Source: Chitinophaga pinensis (lineage in GTDB: Bacteria; Bacteroidota; Bacteroidia; Chitinophagales; CAMDFR01). Taken from it: a stretch of DNA of 53,606 bases. Position numbers and translations under genes: made by a program. The DNA is taken from contig CAMBZT010000010.1 of assembly GCA_945872405.1 (NCBI GenBank), positions 1 through 53,606 on the forward strand. Direction: 5' to 3'. This document shows, piece after piece, positions 27,131 to 34,536 of this stretch; within the stretch, counting starts at the first letter, position 1; every line of letters begins with the position of its first letter. The notes under the pieces were generated by a model. That model saw only the letters and a list, made by a program, of their open reading frames with translations. It was not told the origin of the DNA and did not search any database.

Positions 27131-27228
27131 GTGGTAGGTGGAAATTCAAACACCTACTACTGTAGTAAAATATTTTTATTATTCAAATCTGAAGATTTGA
27201 TACCACACAAACATTAGTCAGGAGACTA
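27131..27228 (+). other. Cluster of further inverted repeats (possible structured RNA)
   Basis: Several perfect stems lie in about 100 bp: GTAGGTG/CACCTAC (27134-27140 with 27151-27157), TACTAC/GTAGTA (27155-27160 with 27162-27167), CAAATC/GATTTG with a TGAA loop (27184-27199), an outer GTGGTA/TACCAC pair (27131-27136 with 27201-27206), and TAGTC/GACTA with an AGGA loop (27215-27228). Some are mutually exclusive. No U-run makes any of them a plain terminator. Confidence 0.4.
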
Positions 27229-27253
27229 CGCTTATCATGAGGAAATAAAATTA

Positions 27254-29593
27254 TTATAGAATCACTATTTTTTTAGAGATAATAGTGGTTCCTATTTTAA
27301 ATTTTAGAATATAAATTCCATTTGAAAGATTTGATGTTTCTATTTTGCTGGAATGTTGTCCGGAGCTCTTAGATTCTTGTGGGTTTGATAGCACCTCTGT
27401 ACCTAGATAATCATAAAGGCGAAAATCTATATTCATTTGTGATGGTAAGGAATAATCAATCATAAAATAGTCCTTGGCAGGATTGGGATAACAATGGATG
27501 TTGACCAAAGGATTAAATTCTTCAACACTTGAACTTGATGGAATGCAAAGTCCGGGAATATTTGCATCAAGCCATTGCAATCTGATGCCAATCCAATTCT
27601 TGAGTGAATCTAATTCTGCATAATAGGAGGTTGCAACAGGTCCATAATCAGGTGCTGGCCCACTAATACCAAGAATAGGCCACTTTTTGAAGTGTCTTTC
27701 TTGCGCATTTTGAACAAGAGCACCCATGCTATCAATGTATGCAAAAAGATTTGTGGTATCAAGAATGGATTGTCTATAATCTTCGTAGGTGCAACGTAGT
27801 TCGTTTGTGAAATTGCTATCTTGCAAAAGACGAATATACCAACCCGTAGAATAATTATCGGTAAAGCAATCATTAATATGATGCGCCCATCCAGCGCCGT
27901 CATAGCCACCAAAGATGGGACACATATCGATGCTTTTCCAAGCCCAGTCGAAATCCCAAACTGGTCCTGCGTTTAGTTTACCCCCATTTGAGTATTTATC
28001 TTTATTAAAAAATACACTCTTTTTAAATCCATCGGCACTTCTTGCTACTTCGTTGACAATAAAATAATCTATGAAGGATTTAACGTCCATAAAATTTCGG
28101 TATCCTGTTATAGGATCAGAAAAATTGGGGCTATAAAGTGCCGTTTCTAGGCTATCTATATAAGAGGCTATATAGGTTTTTTGAGCGGGTTGAATGGCAA
28201 ACTCATCAGGATATTCATATACAAAATGAACGTCAAAACCAGGATGGTCAATGGGTGAATAATTGGATTGAAAACTGTTGTTAGTATTCCAATAGTTCTG
28301 TTGAAGGATATAGCCACCTGTTAAGTCATTGTCAAGTGTGTCAGCTGCTGTTAATTTTGCTATATCAACACGGTTAGCATCCCTTTTTATTTTTTCTCCA
28401 ATTACATAAATACCTTTATAAGAGCTGTCGAGAAGTACCTCACAAAGTTGCGCTCGTATGCTATAGTTTCCCATTTCTCCAAAAAGTTTGAAGGACATTA
28501 GATTTTTGAGAAGTGAACGGTCATTATAATTTGATAATAATACCCAGTCGTTTTCTGCAGGCATTCCTAAAATGGAAACATTGTTATTGGCTCCAATGGA
28601 ATCGCGTGTTTCAATTCCATACGGATTCTGTGGATAGTAAGCAGATGTAAGTCCACGAATTTCAATTCCTATATTTCCACTGTAGATATTTGCGCTATCG
28701 CTAATATGTGTAATGTTGTCCGGACCATTGTATTTAATATCCATCAAGCAATTCACTTTTGTATCTTCGATAATGGTTTGACCTAGTGTGTTAATCATTA
28801 CGATAGGCAATTCAGAGCTATCAAGCGTTACTGTTCCCATGTCTTTTACACAAATTTGAAAGCTACCTCTGGCACCACCATATCCAAAAACTTGTATGTA
28901 AATGTTTTCACCAGGAGTAAGGTCATAGAGCAACAGAAAAGAATAATAGCCCATACCACCATCATCATCACATCCTACAATACGAGCATTGGTGCAAGAA
29001 CTGTCTGTCCAGATTGCCAAGCCGGTATCATTTATATCTCCGCTGTCGGTTTCAAAACTTAAATTGCCAGAAGGAGGAACCTGCATTGTAAACCAAATAT
29101 CCCCACCTTCATAAACTGAGCAATTGGGAATAAGTCCAGCGCCTGGGAAGCCTATATTGTTTGTAAAAATACATCCATTTGTATCAATAGGAATGGCAGT
29201 GCATGGATGACTTCCAGGCAGTAAAGGCGTATTACAGTCTCCTAGTGACGAGAAAACGTTACCAGTATCAGGAAAAGGACCATCTTGGAAAACCAAATTC
29301 CATGACGAATCCTGCAACTCATAAGAATGCTCATTTTCATACGAACTAGCCGTATAAATTAGATCCAAACTATCTCCGTTACAGACGGAAAAAGTAGCAG
29401 AACTTCCAAAACCGCTTGCGCTGTAGGTTCCAGCAGAAACATTATTGATGAACAATTGAAGGGTGGCACCATCCCATCCATCACCATAGCTGTCGTGCAT
29501 AAACAGTCTATAGGTGCAGCATTGTGCATTTAAGTTTGTACTCGAGAAACATAAAAGAAAGAAGAAGCTAATTTTTGTCATTATTTTATTCAT
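27254..29593 (-). CDS. T9SS-secreted CotH kinase family protein
   Basis: Secreted protein of 779 residues. A signal peptide (1-23; cut near LNAQ) is followed by beta-rich regions (about 25-260), then a CotH-type protein-kinase-like domain (about 265-660). CotH hallmarks are YKGIYVIGEKIKRDANRVDI (about 391-410) and GPVWDFDWAWKS (about 540-551). The last 80 residues are a T9SS type A sorting domain (YPNPAKDYF, then LSNGIYILKF). By family, CotH proteins phosphorylate secreted or surface proteins; the targets here are unknown. It stands alone between the structured intergenic region and a glycosyltransferase. Confidence 0.88.
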   Translation of the reverse strand: MNKIMTKISFFFLLCFSSTNLNAQCCTYRLFMHDSYGDGWDGATLQLFINNVSAGTYSASGFGSSATFSVCNGDSLDLIYTASSYENEHSYELQDSSWNLVFQDGPFPDTGNVFSSLGDCNTPLLPGSHPCTAIPIDTNGCIFTNNIGFPGAGLIPNCSVYEGGDIWFTMQVPPSGNLSFETDSGDINDTGLAIWTDSSCTNARIVGCDDDGGMGYYSFLLLYDLTPGENIYIQVFGYGGARGSFQICVKDMGTVTLDSSELPIVMINTLGQTIIEDTKVNCLMDIKYNGPDNITHISDSANIYSGNIGIEIRGLTSAYYPQNPYGIETRDSIGANNNVSILGMPAENDWVLLSNYNDRSLLKNLMSFKLFGEMGNYSIRAQLCEVLLDSSYKGIYVIGEKIKRDANRVDIAKLTAADTLDNDLTGGYILQQNYWNTNNSFQSNYSPIDHPGFDVHFVYEYPDEFAIQPAQKTYIASYIDSLETALYSPNFSDPITGYRNFMDVKSFIDYFIVNEVARSADGFKKSVFFNKDKYSNGGKLNAGPVWDFDWAWKSIDMCPIFGGYDGAGWAHHINDCFTDNYSTGWYIRLLQDSNFTNELRCTYEDYRQSILDTTNLFAYIDSMGALVQNAQERHFKKWPILGISGPAPDYGPVATSYYAELDSLKNWIGIRLQWLDANIPGLCIPSSSSVEEFNPLVNIHCYPNPAKDYFMIDYSLPSQMNIDFRLYDYLGTEVLSNPQESKSSGQHSSKIETSNLSNGIYILKFKIGTTIISKKIVIL

Positions 29594-29622
29594 AAAGGGA
29601 TGTCTATTTTTTTGTATTTAAA

Positions 29623-29646
29623 AGCATCCGCGTTGCAAATGCGGAT
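29623..29646 (-). terminator. Possible terminator downstream of the glycosyltransferase
   Basis: On the minus strand a 6-bp stem ATCCGC/GCGGAT with a 9-nt loop is followed by GCTTTTAAAT. The U-run is short, so efficiency is doubtful. It separates the glycosyltransferase from the CotH gene. Confidence 0.4.
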
Positions 29647-29693
29647 ATAGTGAAAACCAAAACTAAAAAGCGTAGATTTTGCATTTGTAATGC

Positions 29694-30704
29694 TTATAAT
29701 TTTAAGCCGTTTTTATTGCCTTTCACTATCACTTCAAAGGCATTTGCGATGAAGCCAAAACCATAGCCAGCCATCTGTGTAAGGCAAGTACCGATGCTAT
29801 AGATTCCGACTTTTATACTTTTGTTTTGTATGGATGAATCGACAAAAATGGCTATCAAATAAATTTTATAAAGTGCAATGGGGATGAACAAATACCAAGG
29901 GCAACAGCAGGTACTGCAAAAATACAAAGCGATGAGTGCCCAAAAAATGGATTTGATAAAACCGATGATAAATAGAGAAGGAAAGAGATGCGTGAGTTTG
30001 AGTTCTTCTTTATGTCTGCTCCAAACATTAATTCGTGCCGCTCCAAAACGAAATACTTGTTTGTAAAATTGATTGAAGGTACTTCTGCGTTTATGGTAAA
30101 CAAAGGCTTCTGGAATAAGATCGACTTTGAATCCTGCTTTGATAATGCGAATACTCAACTCAATATCTTCACCACATTTAAATGTACTGTAGCCACCCAC
30201 TTGTTCAAATGCTTTACGTGAAATACCCATATTAAAACCACGAGGATGAAATTGACCAACATGTTTTTTCTGTCCTCGAATGCCACCAGTGGTGAGCATA
30301 GAAGTCATGGTATAAGAAATGGCTTTTTGCAACACAGTAAAAGAATGATGAGCTGCATCGGGACCACCATAAGCATCTAGATAATTGCTTTTGAGTGCGG
30401 CATCAACTTTAGCAAGATAATCGGGAGGGAAGATGCAATCGCTATCTAAAAAAATAAAGTACTCGCCCTTAGCCTTTGTGGCACCGAGATTTCGAGCCTC
30501 GCTAACGCCTAAATATTCTTCGTATAAAAAATGTAAGTCTAATGTATTGTAATATTCTTTGACATATTTTTCGAGACTTTCACCCGGTGTACCATCCGCT
30601 AAAATAATTTCGAAATCCTTGAAGTTTTGATGCGTCAAGCTTTCTAGACATTCGATGACTTCGTCGGCACGTTTAAAAGTAGGAATGATGATAGAATAAA
30701 ACAT
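29694..30704 (-). CDS. Family 2 glycosyltransferase with membrane segments
   Basis: GT-A fold inverting glycosyltransferase, 336 residues from the ATG at 30704. The N-terminal FYSIIIPTFKRADEVIECL binds the nucleotide sugar. The metal-binding DxD appears as LDSDC (about residue 93). The catalytic-region motif GEDIELSIRI lies near residue 175. Two or three hydrophobic segments (about 235-300) anchor it in the inner membrane. The longer frame begins at a TTG (30725) across a -7 element and is less likely. The role is probably in envelope polysaccharide or glycolipid assembly; the sugar is unknown. Confidence 0.88.
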   Translation of the reverse strand: MFYSIIIPTFKRADEVIECLESLTHQNFKDFEIILADGTPGESLEKYVKEYYNTLDLHFLYEEYLGVSEARNLGATKAKGEYFIFLDSDCIFPPDYLAKVDAALKSNYLDAYGGPDAAHHSFTVLQKAISYTMTSMLTTGGIRGQKKHVGQFHPRGFNMGISRKAFEQVGGYSTFKCGEDIELSIRIIKAGFKVDLIPEAFVYHKRRSTFNQFYKQVFRFGAARINVWSRHKEELKLTHLFPSLFIIGFIKSIFWALIALYFCSTCCCPWYLFIPIALYKIYLIAIFVDSSIQNKSIKVGIYSIGTCLTQMAGYGFGFIANAFEVIVKGNKNGLKL

Positions 30705-30707
30705 ATT

Positions 30708-30715
30708 CAAAGATA
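30708..30715 (-). promoter_or_regulatory. Putative -7 element almost touching the glycosyltransferase ATG
   Basis: Minus-strand TATCTTTG fits TAnnTTTG exactly and ends 3 bp before the ATG at 30704. Transcription would start at or inside the start codon, implying a leaderless or near-leaderless mRNA, unless the match is fortuitous. No -33 box is seen. Confidence 0.35.
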
Positions 30716-30723
30716 AAGATTGC

Positions 30724-30759
30724 AAAAAGAAAACCCATGATAAAAGCTACCATGGGTTT
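30724..30759 (-). terminator. Rho-independent terminator of the SPOR-like gene
   Basis: Minus-strand perfect 9-bp stem AAACCCATG/CATGGGTTT with an 11-nt loop, followed by TCTTTTTGC. It lies 22 bp past the stop of the 30781-31368 gene and separates it from the glycosyltransferase. Confidence 0.75.
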
Positions 30760-30780
30760 ACAGATTTATTTTTTGATTGC

Positions 30781-31368
30781 CTATTTAGGAAGGCTATTGA
30801 TATCGAAAGGAACTCTCTTGCCATCTACATATTTAGTCACAAATGCATCTTTAATACCTAGTTTTTTAATGTCCATGGTACAAGCTTCTGCGCTTCTAGG
30901 ATCTGTAAAATACATCACTACATATTGATGTGAACCATCTGCTTCAATATTGCCTAAATATTTATCTGAGCCAAAATATTTGGTGATATCAAAGAATTTA
31001 TAATTCCCAATTTGAACGCCATAGGATTCGCCTGCAGGTAATTTTGTCATGCCTACTCCGTTTTTCAAAGCTTCTGCTAACCTGTTTTGTAACGCTGCTA
31101 ATGAGTCGTTACATTCTTGCATTTTTTTATCAGTACTGGCTTTTAATTGAGCAAGTTCTGCTTTGGTATTTTCTAATTCAACGTCTCTATCTTTAATAGA
31201 TTTAGTATAGTTGTTCACCATACTTTTATATTTTTCTGGTTCCTTCTTGAAGGTCTTTAACTTTGTTTTGATCTCTTTTTTCTCTTCTTTGGAAAGTTCA
31301 GTAGTAGCAGCTGAGATCGTCTGGTTGAAAATTAAGACAGAAAGCAATGCAATTAATATTTTTTTCAT
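30781..31368 (-). CDS. Secreted coiled-coil protein with SPOR-like C-terminal domain
   Basis: Periplasmic protein of 195 residues from the ATG at 31368. A signal peptide (1-20; IFNQTISA) is followed by a charged coiled coil (about 25-105) and a C-terminal domain (about 115-190). The pattern YGVQIGNYKFFDITKYF ... YVVMYFTDPRSAEACTMDIKKL ... DAFVTKYVDGKRV matches SPOR-like domains, which in other bacteria bind denuded septal peptidoglycan. The link to cell division is therefore inference. The upstream extension to 31437 is rejected because a perfect -7 element (31398-31391) lies inside it. Confidence 0.75.
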   Translation of the reverse strand: MKKILIALLSVLIFNQTISAATTELSKEEKKEIKTKLKTFKKEPEKYKSMVNNYTKSIKDRDVELENTKAELAQLKASTDKKMQECNDSLAALQNRLAEALKNGVGMTKLPAGESYGVQIGNYKFFDITKYFGSDKYLGNIEADGSHQYVVMYFTDPRSAEACTMDIKKLGIKDAFVTKYVDGKRVPFDINSLPK

Positions 31369-31379
31369 TTTTATGGGTG

Positions 31380-31409
31380 TTGTTATAATACAAAGATAGC
31401 ATACATTTG
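31380..31409 (+). promoter_or_regulatory. Promoter of the epimerase-like gene
   Basis: TTG (31380-31382) and a perfect TACATTTG (31402-31409) are 19 bp apart. Transcription should start near 31415, 16 nt before the ATG at 31431. It overlaps the divergent promoter of the SPOR-like gene. Confidence 0.65.
31391..31398 (-). promoter_or_regulatory. -7 element of the SPOR-like gene (divergent, overlapping)
   Basis: Minus-strand TATCTTTG matches the consensus exactly; RNA would start near 31387, 19 nt before the ATG at 31368. Its upstream half would cover the plus-strand -7 box, only 3 bp away, so the two promoters cannot both be occupied. Confidence 0.55.
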
Positions 31410-31430
31410 TTAAATAAAAGTAGGAAAACA

Positions 31431-32315
31431 ATGTCATTAAATACCATCAAAATAGGGAATGATACTTTGCAGATAAAGATAAAATCATTAGGGGCAGAAT
31501 TGTGCAGCATATATGATTTAACAGACAATACAGAACATTTGTGGCAAGCAGATCCATTGGTTTGGCCATGGCATGCCCCTCTTTTGTTCCCAATAGTGGG
31601 TGTGAGCGAAAACGATGAATTGCGTATAGATGGTAAAAAATATATGATGCCCAAACATGGCTTTGCCCGTCGTACAGAGTTCAATATTCTTCGACAAGAG
31701 AAAACATCGGTAGAGTTTATGCTTTCATCAAGTATAGACTCACTCAAAATTTATCCTTATGCTTTTGATTTATGGATCAAGTATAAAGTGGAAAATAACG
31801 AGTTGCATATCACCTATACCGTTCAAAATACGGGTGAAGAAATGATGTTTTATAGTATCGGTGGGCATCCTGCTTTGGCGATTGCTTATCGATCAGGCGA
31901 AACCATAGAAGATTATTATATAGAATTTGAGGAAATGGAAACCATTGCGCAGCATCGAATTGATAAAGCTACGGGCATGTTCAATGGGGTGCAAACAGCC
32001 TTATTAAATAATGAAAATATCATTCCCATCACAGAATCATTATTTAAGGAAGATGCCTTAATTTTAAAAGAATTGAAGAGTCGCACCGTGTATTTAAAAT
32101 CCAGAACGCACGATAAATTTGTTCAAGTAGATTTTAAAGATTTTGATTACCTCGGTATCTGGGCCATTCCTGCTGCGAAATATGTCTGCGTAGAACCATG
32201 GTTGGGTTGTGCAGATACTTTTGGACAATATGTTGATATACAACAAAAAGAAGCCATTATTTCTTTAGAAGCAGGTGCCATTAATAAAAGTACTTATACT
32301 ATTAAAATATTTTAG
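31431..32315 (+). CDS. Aldose 1-epimerase-like protein (LacX type)
   Basis: Cytosolic galactose-mutarotase-fold protein of 294 residues. Typical features are LVWPWHAPLLFPIVG (about 43-57), the active-site histidines in KHGFARRTEF and SIGGHPAL, and the late WLGCADTFGQY. The LacX/YphB-like subgroup is often annotated as aldose 1-epimerase, but its physiological sugar is uncertain. The ATG at 31431 is chosen because the longer frame starts at a TTG that is part of the -7 element; GTAGGA upstream may act as a weak ribosome-binding site. Confidence 0.85.
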   Translation: MSLNTIKIGNDTLQIKIKSLGAELCSIYDLTDNTEHLWQADPLVWPWHAPLLFPIVGVSENDELRIDGKKYMMPKHGFARRTEFNILRQEKTSVEFMLSSSIDSLKIYPYAFDLWIKYKVENNELHITYTVQNTGEEMMFYSIGGHPALAIAYRSGETIEDYYIEFEEMETIAQHRIDKATGMFNGVQTALLNNENIIPITESLFKEDALILKELKSRTVYLKSRTHDKFVQVDFKDFDYLGIWAIPAAKYVCVEPWLGCADTFGQYVDIQQKEAIISLEAGAINKSTYTIKIF

Positions 32316-32317
32316 TT

Positions 32318-32325
32318 TAATTTTG
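32318..32325 (+). promoter_or_regulatory. Putative -7 element of clpS
   Basis: TAATTTTG is an exact TAnnTTTG match just past the epimerase stop; RNA would start near 32331, 19 nt before the clpS ATG. No -33 box at proper spacing. Confidence 0.48.
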
Positions 32326-32349
32326 CATTCAAATTTATAAGGCAGACAA

Positions 32350-32631
32350 ATGATACACAACGCTGAAACAATTGTTAAAGAAGAAACACTTACGCTTGAA
32401 GAAGTATTAGAAACCAATAATCTTATTGTTTATAACGATGAGGTAAATACTTTTGATTGGGTGATAGAAACATTGGTATCAGTTTGTAAACATACTTTCG
32501 AACAGGCAGAACAATGTTCTATGTTAGTGCACTATAAAGGAAAAGCTTCTGTGAAAAATGGTTCTTTGGAAGAGCTAAAACCTTATAAAGATGCCATTTG
32601 TGAGCGCGGCATCAATGCTACCATAGAATAG
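32350..32631 (+). CDS. clpS: ATP-dependent Clp protease adaptor ClpS
   Basis: Adaptor that hands N-degron substrates to the Clp protease, 93 residues. The substrate-pocket motif YNDEVNTFDWV (about 28-38) and the later HYKGKA (about 65-70), corresponding to HYQGKA in E. coli, are both intact. The N-terminal 20 residues form the flexible arm that inserts into the ClpA/C pore. It is followed 73 bp later by aat, which makes the destabilising N-terminus that ClpS reads. Confidence 0.95.
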   Translation: MIHNAETIVKEETLTLEEVLETNNLIVYNDEVNTFDWVIETLVSVCKHTFEQAEQCSMLVHYKGKASVKNGSLEELKPYKDAICERGINATIE

Positions 32632-32704
32632 CACTTGAAAGCTTTAGAATTTTTCTGAAGCAATACACTTACTAATTTTATCATTTTATCATTTATCAGT
32701 AGTC

Positions 32705-33343
32705 TTGATTTTTCAACTAACTAGTAATCTTGAATTTCCTCAGGTTCATCTTGCCGAGGAGGATGGTTTATTGGCCTATGGCGGTGACTTAAGACCTGAA
32801 AGACTTTTGCTAGCTTATAGGTCAGGTATTTTTCCTTGGTATTCAGAGGAAGATCCTATCCTTTGGCATTCTCCTGATCCACGCTTTGTACTTTTTCCCG
32901 AAAAGTTGAAAATAAGTAGTAGCATGCGACAATGGATGAAGAAGCAAAACTATACAGTCACTTTCAATCAAGCTTTTAAATCTGTTATTCAAAATTGTAG
33001 TGCTATAGAGCGAACTGGGCAAGATGGCACTTGGATTATTGATGAGATGCAGGAAGCGTATTTATTACTGCATGAGCTGGGTAATGCAATTTCTGTAGAG
33101 GTTTGGAACGAAAGCAATGAGTTGGTAGGAGGCCTATATGGGGTTTTATTACATCGTTTCTTTGCTGGTGAGTCCATGTTTTCTAAAGAGAATAATTGTT
33201 CGAAATTGGCTTTAATTTCATTGATTGGTCATTATCAAATTTCGTTCATAGACTGTCAAGTCCACACTGCACATCTAGAAAGTTTAGGAGCTGAAATGAT
33301 CTCAAGGGAAAGCTATTTGGCATTATTGGATGAAGCCTTGTAG
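32705..33343 (+). CDS. aat: Leucyl/phenylalanyl-tRNA–protein transferase
   Basis: Transfers Leu or Phe from aminoacyl-tRNA to proteins with N-terminal Lys or Arg, marking them for ClpS-dependent degradation. The N-terminal LAEEDGLLAYGGDLRPERLL and YRSGIFPWY motifs and the signature GGLYGVLLHRFFAGESMFS (about 137-155) are present. The length of 212 residues is usual. The only plausible start is a TTG at 32705 (no in-frame ATG before the conserved core). Confidence 0.95.
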   Translation: MIFQLTSNLEFPQVHLAEEDGLLAYGGDLRPERLLLAYRSGIFPWYSEEDPILWHSPDPRFVLFPEKLKISSSMRQWMKKQNYTVTFNQAFKSVIQNCSAIERTGQDGTWIIDEMQEAYLLLHELGNAISVEVWNESNELVGGLYGVLLHRFFAGESMFSKENNCSKLALISLIGHYQISFIDCQVHTAHLESLGAEMISRESYLALLDEAL

Positions 33344-33361
33344 GACAATCACAGAAATTTG

Positions 33362-33393
33362 TTTGAAGAATATTTTTTAAATACATATCTTTG
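33362..33393 (+). promoter_or_regulatory. Promoter of the DUF2147 gene
   Basis: TTTG (33362-33365) and a perfect TATCTTTG (33386-33393) are 20 bp apart, an ideal Bacteroidota promoter. RNA should start near 33398, 12 nt before the ATG. Confidence 0.72.
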
Positions 33394-33409
33394 AATAAAG
33401 ATATTAACT

Positions 33410-33865
33410 ATGAAAAAGCATTCAACAATTTATGTAAGCATTTTTATAATGGGCTTGTTATTTCTATCAAAGCTAAGCTTTGCAGGGGCGGATGATATCA
33501 TGGGTATTTGGTATAATGATGATAAATCAGCCAAAGTAGAAATCTTCAAAAATGGAATTAAATATTATGGTCGTATTATATGGCTTAAAGAACCATTGAA
33601 TGAAGAAGGAAAGGAAAAGATAGATAAGAATAATCCAGATGCCTCAAAAAGAAGCGCGAAAGTCATGATGTTGGTCATCTTGAGAAATCTAGTTTATGAT
33701 GCGGATGATAAAAATTATCAAGATGGAGATATCTATGATCCAAAAAATGGGAAAGATTATAGTTGCAAGTTGACCCTTCTTGACTACAATAACCTAGATC
33801 TTCGTGGATTTGTTGGTTTACCAGCCTTTGGTCGAACATCAAAATGGGTTCGCACCACCAAATAA
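33410..33865 (+). CDS. DUF2147 family secreted protein
   Basis: Protein of 151 residues with a signal peptide (about 1-25, ending LSFAG). The mature domain begins ADDIMGIWYNDDKSAKVEIF and contains YGRIIWLKEPLN and KDYSCKLTLLDYNNLDLRGF, the lipocalin-like pattern of the DUF2147 family. A small-molecule-binding barrel is likely; the ligand is unknown. It is a single-gene unit with its own strong promoter and terminator. Confidence 0.88.
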   Translation: MKKHSTIYVSIFIMGLLFLSKLSFAGADDIMGIWYNDDKSAKVEIFKNGIKYYGRIIWLKEPLNEEGKEKIDKNNPDASKRSAKVMMLVILRNLVYDADDKNYQDGDIYDPKNGKDYSCKLTLLDYNNLDLRGFVGLPAFGRTSKWVRTTK

Positions 33866-33886
33866 ATATAATTCAATTTAATTATC

Positions 33887-33930
33887 AACAGTCCTATGCA
33901 TAAATTGTATGGGGCTGTTTTGTTTTTTTT
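33887..33930 (+). terminator. Rho-independent terminator of the DUF2147 gene
   Basis: An 11-bp stem, AACAGTCCTAT with ATGGGGCTGTT (G-U wobbles included), loop of 11 nt, is followed by TTGTTTTTTTT. It ends the DUF2147 transcript 22-65 bp past its stop. Confidence 0.82.
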
Positions 33931-33969
33931 CTTAATCTTGTTGTCTGAGATAAATGAGATGAATTAACT

Positions 33970-34536
33970 ATGAAAGAACTTTATATTATTAGGCATGCGA
34001 AAGCAAGCGAAGATTATATCAATATACAAGATTTCGATAGACCATTAAAGTCTCGAGGTATCCTTCATGCACATGAACTTTCAAGAAATTTGAAAGAAAA
34101 AAATGTGATGCCTCATTTGATAATTGCATCACCAGCAGCAAGAGCATTACAAACAGCTCATATTTTCGCTCTAAATCTTGATTATCCTCTAGAAAAAATT
34201 CAATTAAGCAAAGTTGTTTATGAAGCTTATGTCGAAAATCTTTTAAATGTTTTGGAAGCGGTAAGTGATGAGATTCAAAAAGTTTTTTTAGTTGGTCATA
34301 ATCCATCTGTGACAAATTTAGCTAATTATTTGTTGGACTCACACACTAATGAAATAGTTACTTGTGGTATTGTTTGTATTAAATTGAACGTTGATTCTTG
34401 GAAGAATTTAGGACAAAATAAGCATCAGTTAAACTACTTTATGTTTCCACTCAAAAAGGTCATAGATAAGATTAATGAGGAGAAGTTATTAATAGTATCT
34501 ACAGATAAATCAATAGACGATGCCCCAAAAATCTGA
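33970..34536 (+). CDS. sixA: Phosphohistidine phosphatase SixA
   Basis: Histidine-phosphatase-superfamily enzyme of 188 residues that removes phosphate from phosphohistidine in proteins. The catalytic RH (R8-H9, in IIRHAKAS), the ASPAARALQTA motif (R58 region) and the second catalytic His H110 in VGHNPS are all present, with no membrane segment. Its last 17 bases overlap the start of ppk1 in another frame, so the two are expressed together. PPK1 works through a phosphohistidine intermediate, so a functional link is possible, but this is inference. Confidence 0.9.
   Translation: MKELYIIRHAKASEDYINIQDFDRPLKSRGILHAHELSRNLKEKNVMPHLIIASPAARALQTAHIFALNLDYPLEKIQLSKVVYEAYVENLLNVLEAVSDEIQKVFLVGHNPSVTNLANYLLDSHTNEIVTCGIVCIKLNVDSWKNLGQNKHQLNYFMFPLKKVIDKINEEKLLIVSTDKSIDDAPKI

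Larger units (their letters stand above)
26942..27253. other. 312-bp intergenic region full of inverted repeats
   Basis: No gene is seen. The left part is the hairpin element at 26956-27047. The right part (27131-27228) holds further stems annotated separately. It lies between the stops of the convergent thioesterase and CotH-type genes. Such a density of perfect stems in 270 bp of AT-rich sequence is unusual and suggests a structured RNA or repeat DNA. Confidence 0.55.

Noticed and set aside
27610-27912. Minus-strand open frame of 100 codons inside the CotH gene
   Set aside because: It lies in another frame of a gene with clear CotH and T9SS motifs, and is only a shadow.
31298-31747. Minus-strand open frame of 149 codons across the divergent promoters
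   Set aside because: It overlaps two supported genes and the promoter region and has no recognisable domain.
34520-34536. sixA/ppk1 overlap as a sequencing error or gene fusion
   Set aside because: Both proteins have intact, family-typical ends, and the PPK1 start motif lies directly after its ATG.
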